Of a stretch of DNA of 9,732 nt, positions 6,639-9,732 are shown piece after piece; within the stretch, counting starts at the first letter, position 1; each line of letters begins with the position of its first letter. The stretch spans positions 1 through 9,732 of the forward strand of contig JAUVSB010000041.1 of the NCBI GenBank assembly GCA_030597275.1, read 5' to 3'. The notes below the pieces were generated by a model. It did no database searches. It saw only the letters and a program-made list of their open reading frames with translations, and was not told the DNA's origin. The position numbers and the translations under genes were made by a program. Source of the DNA: Gammaproteobacteria bacterium. Its GTDB lineage: Bacteria; Pseudomonadota; Gammaproteobacteria; BMS3Bbin11.

Positions 6639-6735
6639 CAGCTTCCCTACTCCCTGGTCATTTATCATAGTGTCCAGGATCAGGTTCAAAGGGTGTTTTC
6701 TCAGCTCCATCGAACAGATAGAGCACCCCTAGCTA
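6639..6735 (-). promoter_or_regulatory. TPP (THI-box) riboswitch controlling thiC
   Basis: A thiamin diphosphate-sensing leader RNA, read on the minus strand. P1 pairs UAGCU (6735-6731) with AGCUG (6643-6639). The GGGGUGCUC start is followed by an 8-bp P2/P3 stem (GCUCUAUC with GAUGGAGC). Then come the conserved GCUGAGA (6705-6699), ACCCUUUGAACCUGAU, a 5-bp stem CCUGG (6678-6674) with CCAGG (6657-6653), and the closing GUAGGGAAGC (6650-6641). The loop of the second arm is longer (16 nt) than in the textbook consensus. Just downstream, GGAAG of the P1 side (6646-6642) can instead pair with CUUCC (6621-6617) around a GGCA/UGCC stem. This is mutually exclusive with P1 and a candidate expression platform. 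No U-tract follows, so translational control is favoured. Confidence 0.96.
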
Positions 6736-6756
6736 TAAAACAGCCAAAGTAATGGA

Positions 6757-6762
6757 ATAATA
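6757..6762 (-). promoter_or_regulatory. thiC: Possible -10 element of the thiC promoter
   Basis: TATTAT on the minus strand about 20 bp before riboswitch helix P1, the expected distance for a transcript starting just ahead of the aptamer. No good -35 hexamer is seen 16-18 bp upstream (ATTCAA at best). Confidence 0.22.
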
Positions 6763-6790
6763 TGTCAGAATCAAGCTTTTGAATGATTAA

Positions 6791-6841
6791 ATGAATGAAA
6801 CTCACACAGATATTATGACTATCAGTAGCCTGGCACGATGA
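6791..6841 (+). other. Possible 16-codon upstream ORF overlapping the gloB start
   Basis: ATG at 6791 opens a frame encoding MNETHTDIMTISSLAR that stops at a TGA sharing bases with the gloB ATG (ATGA). gloB has no clear Shine-Dalgarno sequence, so a coupled leader peptide is conceivable. No SD precedes this ATG either, and a frame this short can arise by chance. Confidence 0.2.
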
Positions 6842-7611
6842 CAATCAGAATAAAAGCAATACCTAGCCTGTCTGATAACTACATCTGGCTAATTATCAAT
6901 AATAATGATTCAACGGCAATTATTATTGACCCAGGGTCATCTGAACCCTGTAAATCGTATTTTGATCAGGAAGATATCAAACCCGTGGCTATACTCGTCA
7001 CGCATCGGCACTGGGACCATGTAAACGGTATTGAAAAACTCGTTCATGATTACGAGCTTCCGGTATACGGTCCATCAACTGAATATATCCCCTGTTTGAC
7101 AACTGCCCTGAATGTGAATGACAAGTTTAAGCTACCTGAATTCGACCTGGATTTTGAAGTCATAGACCTGAGCGGTCACACTGCCGGGCATATAGGTTAT
7201 TTAACCGATGGCATGTTTTTCTGTGGCGATACATTATTCAGTGCAGGCTGCGGACGATTATTTGATGGAACAGCCGCCCAGTTACATGCCTCGCTACAAC
7301 GAATAGCAAAGCTCCCACGCAACCCCACCATCTACTGTGCACACGAATATACAATTGACAATTTACATTTTGCACAGACAGTAGAACCCGGCAATGAAGA
7401 AATTCAACTACGTCTAAACGAAGCTAAAACCCTGAGAGAAAGAAACCAGCCTACACTTCCTTTTACCATTGATCAGGAAATTCGCTACAACCCGTTCCTG
7501 CGCACAGACAAAGAAAGCATCATGAAAGCCGTAGCACAGCATTCAGGACAGAAAATAGAGAACAGCGAGGACTGCTTCAGGTATTTGCGACTGTGGAAGG
7601 ATGGATTTTAA
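6838..7611 (+). CDS. gloB: Hydroxyacylglutathione hydrolase (glyoxalase II)
   Basis: Metallo-beta-lactamase-fold hydrolase that cleaves S-D-lactoylglutathione to D-lactate and glutathione, the second step of methylglyoxal detoxification; cytoplasmic, with a binuclear metal site. Its 257 aa match the usual length. Metal ligands are visible: THRHWDH (55-61, the THxHxDH motif with His56, His58, Asp60, His61), His114 in GHTAGH, Asp131 in CGDTLF and His169 in CAHEYT. The second motif position is Arg57, where many GloB proteins have His; that residue is not a ligand. The C-terminal glyoxalase II-specific domain is complete, with NPFLR (218-222) and the terminal LRLWKDGF that contribute to glutathione binding. 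The start fits the usual MxIxxIPxLxDNY opening. No good SD is seen (the bases before it are cctggcacg). It is divergent from thiC and convergent with panD. Confidence 0.97.
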   Translation: MTIRIKAIPSLSDNYIWLIINNNDSTAIIIDPGSSEPCKSYFDQEDIKPVAILVTHRHWDHVNGIEKLVHDYELPVYGPSTEYIPCLTTALNVNDKFKLPEFDLDFEVIDLSGHTAGHIGYLTDGMFFCGDTLFSAGCGRLFDGTAAQLHASLQRIAKLPRNPTIYCAHEYTIDNLHFAQTVEPGNEEIQLRLNEAKTLRERNQPTLPFTIDQEIRYNPFLRTDKESIMKAVAQHSGQKIENSEDCFRYLRLWKDGF

Positions 7612-7617
7612 AAGAAT

Positions 7618-7667
7618 GTATTACGTTTTACGTATTAGGGGTTACGTAAAACAGTAAAGCGTAATAC
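7618..7667. repeat. Long AT-rich inverted repeat between gloB and panD
   Basis: GTATTAC (7618-7624) followed directly by GTTTTACGTA (7625-7634), then the 8-base loop TTAGGGGT, then TACGTAAAAC (7643-7652), an 8-base bulge, and GTAATAC (7661-7667). This gives a perfect 10-bp inner and 7-bp outer stem with one asymmetric bulge. It fills the 69-bp convergent gap, so it may act as a two-way transcript end. It lacks a GC-rich stem and a clean T-tract, and the ACGTA/GTATTAC words recur in it, which suggests a repeat-derived element. Confidence 0.7.
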
Positions 7668-7680
7668 CTAAAACGACGTG

Positions 7681-8061
7681 CTAAGCCGCCTGAACAGGAA
7701 TCTGGTTGCCGATGCGGGTGATGGCATTCATTTCGTCGAGATAGACGAGAACGGGCTTGAAAACCTTCATTTCTGCTTCATCGAGAGCCGCATAAGAACA
7801 TATGATCAATTTATCACCCGGATTTGCCTTGTGCGCAGCGGCACCATTGACGGATATGATACCGGAACCCGACTCTGCCTGAATGGCGTAGGTTGTAAAA
7901 CGTTCGCCATTGGTGACGTTGTATATTTGAATCTGTTCGTATTCATGTATGCCTGAGGCTTTCAACAAGGCGCTATCTATCGCACAGGAGCCTTCATACT
8001 CAAGTTCAGAATGTGTGACACGTGCACCGTGCAATTTTGCTTTTAATAAAGTGGTCAACAT
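7681..8061 (-). CDS. panD: Aspartate 1-decarboxylase proenzyme
   Basis: Pyruvoyl-dependent enzyme making beta-alanine from L-aspartate for pantothenate synthesis; cytoplasmic tetramer. Its 126 aa equal the E. coli length. Self-cleavage site Gly24-Ser25 is in YEGSCAID, with Ser25 becoming the pyruvoyl group. Other active-site residues recognisable by position are Lys9, His11, Arg54, Thr57 and Tyr58, plus NGAAAH at 72-77. All are present, so maturation is expected to work. The ATG start gives the canonical opening MLTTLLKAKLHGARVTH. The bases before it (taatgatagccc) hold no clear Shine-Dalgarno sequence. A sigma-70-like promoter lies 36-64 bp upstream. Neither panB (far left, opposite strand) nor panC is adjacent, so this is a single-gene unit divergent from sucCD. 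Confidence 0.98.
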   Translation of the reverse strand: MLTTLLKAKLHGARVTHSELEYEGSCAIDSALLKASGIHEYEQIQIYNVTNGERFTTYAIQAESGSGIISVNGAAAHKANPGDKLIICSYAALDEAEMKVFKPVLVYLDEMNAITRIGNQIPVQAA

Positions 8062-8096
8062 GGGCTATCATTAGGGCCAGGGTTAACAATATGACA

Positions 8097-8125
8097 ATTA
8101 TGAAGCATCACCGTTCCCGGTTCAA
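8097..8125 (-). promoter_or_regulatory. panD: Candidate sigma-70 promoter for panD
   Basis: On the minus strand TTGAAC (8125-8120), a 17-bp spacer, then CATAAT (8102-8097, 5 of 6 to consensus). Transcription would start near 8090, giving a leader of about 29 nt. Spacing is ideal; the -35 matches 4 of 6. Confidence 0.42.
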
Positions 8126-8154
8126 ATATTCCCTGACAAAAATAGCTAAAAGAA

Positions 8155-8183
8155 TTGTTATTAATCCACTAAGATAATATTTA
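8155..8183 (+). promoter_or_regulatory. sucC: Weak candidate promoter for sucCD
   Basis: TTGTTA (8155-8160), a 17-bp spacer, then TATTTA (8178-8183). The region is so AT-rich that other -10-like hexamers (GATAAT at 8173, TATATT at 8182) are equally possible. This would leave a leader of about 18 nt before the sucC ATG. Confidence 0.22.
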
Positions 8184-8207
8184 TATTACATTGATTTTAT
8201 TAAATAA

Positions 8208-9377
8208 ATGAACATACATGAATACCAGGCCAAGGCATTACTTGCCGAATATAAAATCCCTGTCCCTGCGGGATACCCATGCATGAGTCCTGATGAATGC
8301 ATAAGCGCGGCTGAAAAACTTGGCGGCGAACTATGGGTCGTCAAGGCACAAATTCATGCTGGGGGTAGAGGTAAGGCCGGTGGGGTCAAAGTCGCCAGCT
8401 CAATTGACGAAGTAAGTCAGTATGCAAACAGCATTCATGGCATGAACCTGGTCAGTAAACAAACGGGACCAGGGGGGCGCATCGTTAAACGTCTGCTGGT
8501 CGAGGAAGGCGTTGAAATAGGCCGTGAATTGTATGCCGGCATGCTGGTTGATCGCAGTCGCCAGCAGATCGCCCTGCTGGTTAGCACCGAAGGTGGAACA
8601 GAAATTGAGGAAGTGGCTGCGGCCACACCTGAGAAAATTCTCACCGCCTATGCTGATAGTGAGTCTGGTTTTGATCAGGCAGAGCTCGCATCCATTGCAG
8701 AAAAACTCGGGCTTACGGGCAAAACTAAAACTCAGGCAATTGAGCTATTCAATACACTGTTACAGTTGTTCATAGAAAAAGATGCCTCTCTGGTAGAAAT
8801 CAATCCACTGGTCATTACTCCTGCAGGTGATGTCATCGCACTGGATGCAAAAATGAACTTTGATGACAATGCACTCTACCGTCATCCTGAAATCAATGAA
8901 CTCAATGACCCTGATGAGCAGGAGCCGGATGAAATTGAAGCAGCAAAACACGACCTCAGCTACATCCCGCTTGATGGTAATATCGGCTGCATGGTTAACG
9001 GTGCAGGCCTTGCCATGGCAACCATGGATATCATCAAGCTCTATGGCAGTGAACCGGCCAACTTTTTAGATGTCGGCGGCGGTGCAAGCGTAGAAAAAGT
9101 CACCAATGCCTTTCAGCTGATGCTGAAAAACCCTCACATCAAAGCCATCCTGGTGAATATTTTCGGTGGCATCATGCGCTGTGACATCATTGCAGAGGGC
9201 CTGATTACTGCGGCAAGGGAAACTCACCTGAGTATTCCTCTGGTCGTACGCCTCGAAGGCACCAATGCAGAACAGGGCAAACAACTGCTTGCAGAATCCG
9301 GATTAAGTATCATTGCAGCAGATGACATGGCAGATGCGGCTAAAAAAGCGGTAGATGCTGCGGGAGGACAGCCCTGA
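8208..9377 (+). CDS. sucC: Succinyl-CoA ligase (ADP-forming) subunit beta
   Basis: Nucleotide-binding subunit of succinyl-CoA synthetase, which converts succinyl-CoA to succinate with ATP formation in the TCA cycle; works with SucD. The 389 aa match the family. The ATP-grasp domain is at the N terminus: opening MNIHEYQAKALL, WVVKAQIHAGGRGKAGGV (43-60, with Lys46 and the Gly-rich loop), the VEINPL strand (196-201) and the LDAKMNFDD metal site (212-220). The C-terminal CoA-ligase domain has VNGAGLAMATMD (263-274), LDVGGGAS (287-294) and VNIFGGIMRCD (316-326). The related malate-CoA ligase MtkA shares this layout; the NIFGGI sequence and overall similarity favour SucC. No Shine-Dalgarno sequence is visible before the ATG (ttttattaaata), yet the start is canonical by homology. 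The stop overlaps the sucD ATG by one base (TGATG). Confidence 0.97.
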   Translation: MNIHEYQAKALLAEYKIPVPAGYPCMSPDECISAAEKLGGELWVVKAQIHAGGRGKAGGVKVASSIDEVSQYANSIHGMNLVSKQTGPGGRIVKRLLVEEGVEIGRELYAGMLVDRSRQQIALLVSTEGGTEIEEVAAATPEKILTAYADSESGFDQAELASIAEKLGLTGKTKTQAIELFNTLLQLFIEKDASLVEINPLVITPAGDVIALDAKMNFDDNALYRHPEINELNDPDEQEPDEIEAAKHDLSYIPLDGNIGCMVNGAGLAMATMDIIKLYGSEPANFLDVGGGASVEKVTNAFQLMLKNPHIKAILVNIFGGIMRCDIIAEGLITAARETHLSIPLVVRLEGTNAEQGKQLLAESGLSIIAADDMADAAKKAVDAAGGQP

Positions 9378-9732
9378 TGTCGATATTAATTGATAAAAGC
9401 ACCCGCGTACTGACCCAGGGCATTACCGGTAAGACAGGACAGTGTCACACCCACCATAGTGCTGCCTACGCCAATGGCAAACAGGCTTATGTTGCCGGTG
9501 TTACACCGGGTAAAGGTGGTCAGGAGTTCGAAAATATTCCTGTCTACAACACGGTTGTTGAAGCCAAACAGGAGACCGGGGCAAATGTCTCTGTCATTTA
9601 CGTGCCCCCTGCCTTTGCTGCTGCCGCCATAGATGAAGCCGTTGATGCCGATATTGAACTGGTTATCTGTATTACTGAAGGCATCCCTGTGTTGGACATG
9701 GTGCGTAGCCGCCATAAAATGAAAGATTCTTC
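9377..9732 (+). CDS. sucD: Succinyl-CoA ligase subunit alpha, N-terminal part, 3' truncated by window edge
   Basis: CoA-binding, histidine-phosphorylated subunit of succinyl-CoA synthetase. 118 codons plus two bases are visible out of about 290 expected. Family features: opening MSILIDKSTRVLTQGITGKTG with the CoA-binding glycine-rich loop (15-21), GVTPGKGG (41-48), SVIYVPPAFA (72-81) and ITEGIPVLDM (99-108). The phosphorylated His lies beyond the edge. The start overlaps the sucC stop, and GGAGG lies about 9-13 bases upstream within the sucC end (gcgggaggacagccctg), an excellent Shine-Dalgarno sequence. The gene is therefore co-transcribed with sucC and has its own ribosome entry. Confidence 0.96.
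   Translation, partial: MSILIDKSTRVLTQGITGKTGQCHTHHSAAYANGKQAYVAGVTPGKGGQEFENIPVYNTVVEAKQETGANVSVIYVPPAFAAAAIDEAVDADIELVICITEGIPVLDMVRSRHKMKDS

Noticed and set aside
6757..6837. Shared bidirectional promoter for thiC and gloB
   Set aside because: -10-like hexamers exist on both strands, but no convincing -35 partner is present for gloB, so a specific + strand promoter could not be supported.
7000..7023. THRHWDH in gloB as a broken metal site
   Set aside because: The family motif is THxHxDH, all liganding residues are present, and the Arg occupies the variable position.
7678..7956. 92-codon + strand open frame opposite panD
   Set aside because: panD on the minus strand has full length and an intact Gly-Ser cleavage site; the + frame has no recognisable content.
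9386..9715. 109-codon minus-strand open frame at the right edge
   Set aside because: It is the antisense shadow of sucD, whose + strand translation matches the family from its first residue.
8208..9732. Reading the sucCD-like pair as malate-CoA ligase (mtkAB) of the serine cycle
   Set aside because: The layout is shared by both enzymes, but the overall sequence and NIFGGIMRCD fit SucC better and no serine-cycle genes are seen here; only a phylogeny could exclude it fully.

Overview
This is ordinary chromosomal DNA from a bacterium, most likely a gammaproteobacterium or close relative of moderate GC. That placement rests on three things: family-level resemblance of the housekeeping proteins, a short REP-like repeat pair, and a THI-box (TPP) riboswitch in front of thiC. 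I cannot name a genus. There are ten protein genes, two of them cut by the window edges. I see no tRNA, rRNA, CRISPR array, insertion sequence, phage gene or toxin-antitoxin pair.

Layout. Left edge, + strand: the 3' two thirds of a lactate/malate dehydrogenase-family gene (mdh) overlaps panB by the four bases ATGA. Facing it from the minus strand is a 656-codon SLC13/DASS-type permease with two RCK_C domains. The convergent gap between them holds two hairpin-forming REP-like elements in opposite orientation. Continuing on the minus strand (genes listed in coordinate order, transcribed from right to left) are a small membrane-anchored DUF1499 protein, a stand-alone cyclic-nucleotide-binding-domain protein, and thiC with its TPP riboswitch. 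The cNBD and DUF1499 genes are four bases apart and form a two-gene unit behind an FNR-like palindrome. To the right of the riboswitch, gloB (glyoxalase II) runs on the + strand and converges on panD (minus strand) across a 69-bp gap filled by a strong AT-rich inverted repeat. panD diverges from sucC-sucD (+ strand), which overlap by one base; sucD is cut by the right edge.

How the genes work together. mdh and sucCD encode TCA-cycle steps. panB and panD supply the pantoate and beta-alanine halves of pantothenate, hence CoA, the substrate of SucCD. thiC makes the pyrimidine half of thiamin diphosphate, the cofactor of 2-oxoglutarate dehydrogenase, which feeds SucCD. gloB detoxifies methylglyoxal-derived S-lactoylglutathione. 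The theme is central carbon and cofactor metabolism, but the genes sit in several separate transcription units, so a single shared system is not implied.

I did not find a convincing undescribed system. The points most worth a second look are the Lys in place of the usual Asn in the NAD/substrate motif of the dehydrogenase, the cNBD-DUF1499 pair whose sensor lacks the canonical phosphate-binding Arg, the divergent ion-site motifs of the permease, and the non-coding inverted repeats in the convergent gaps.
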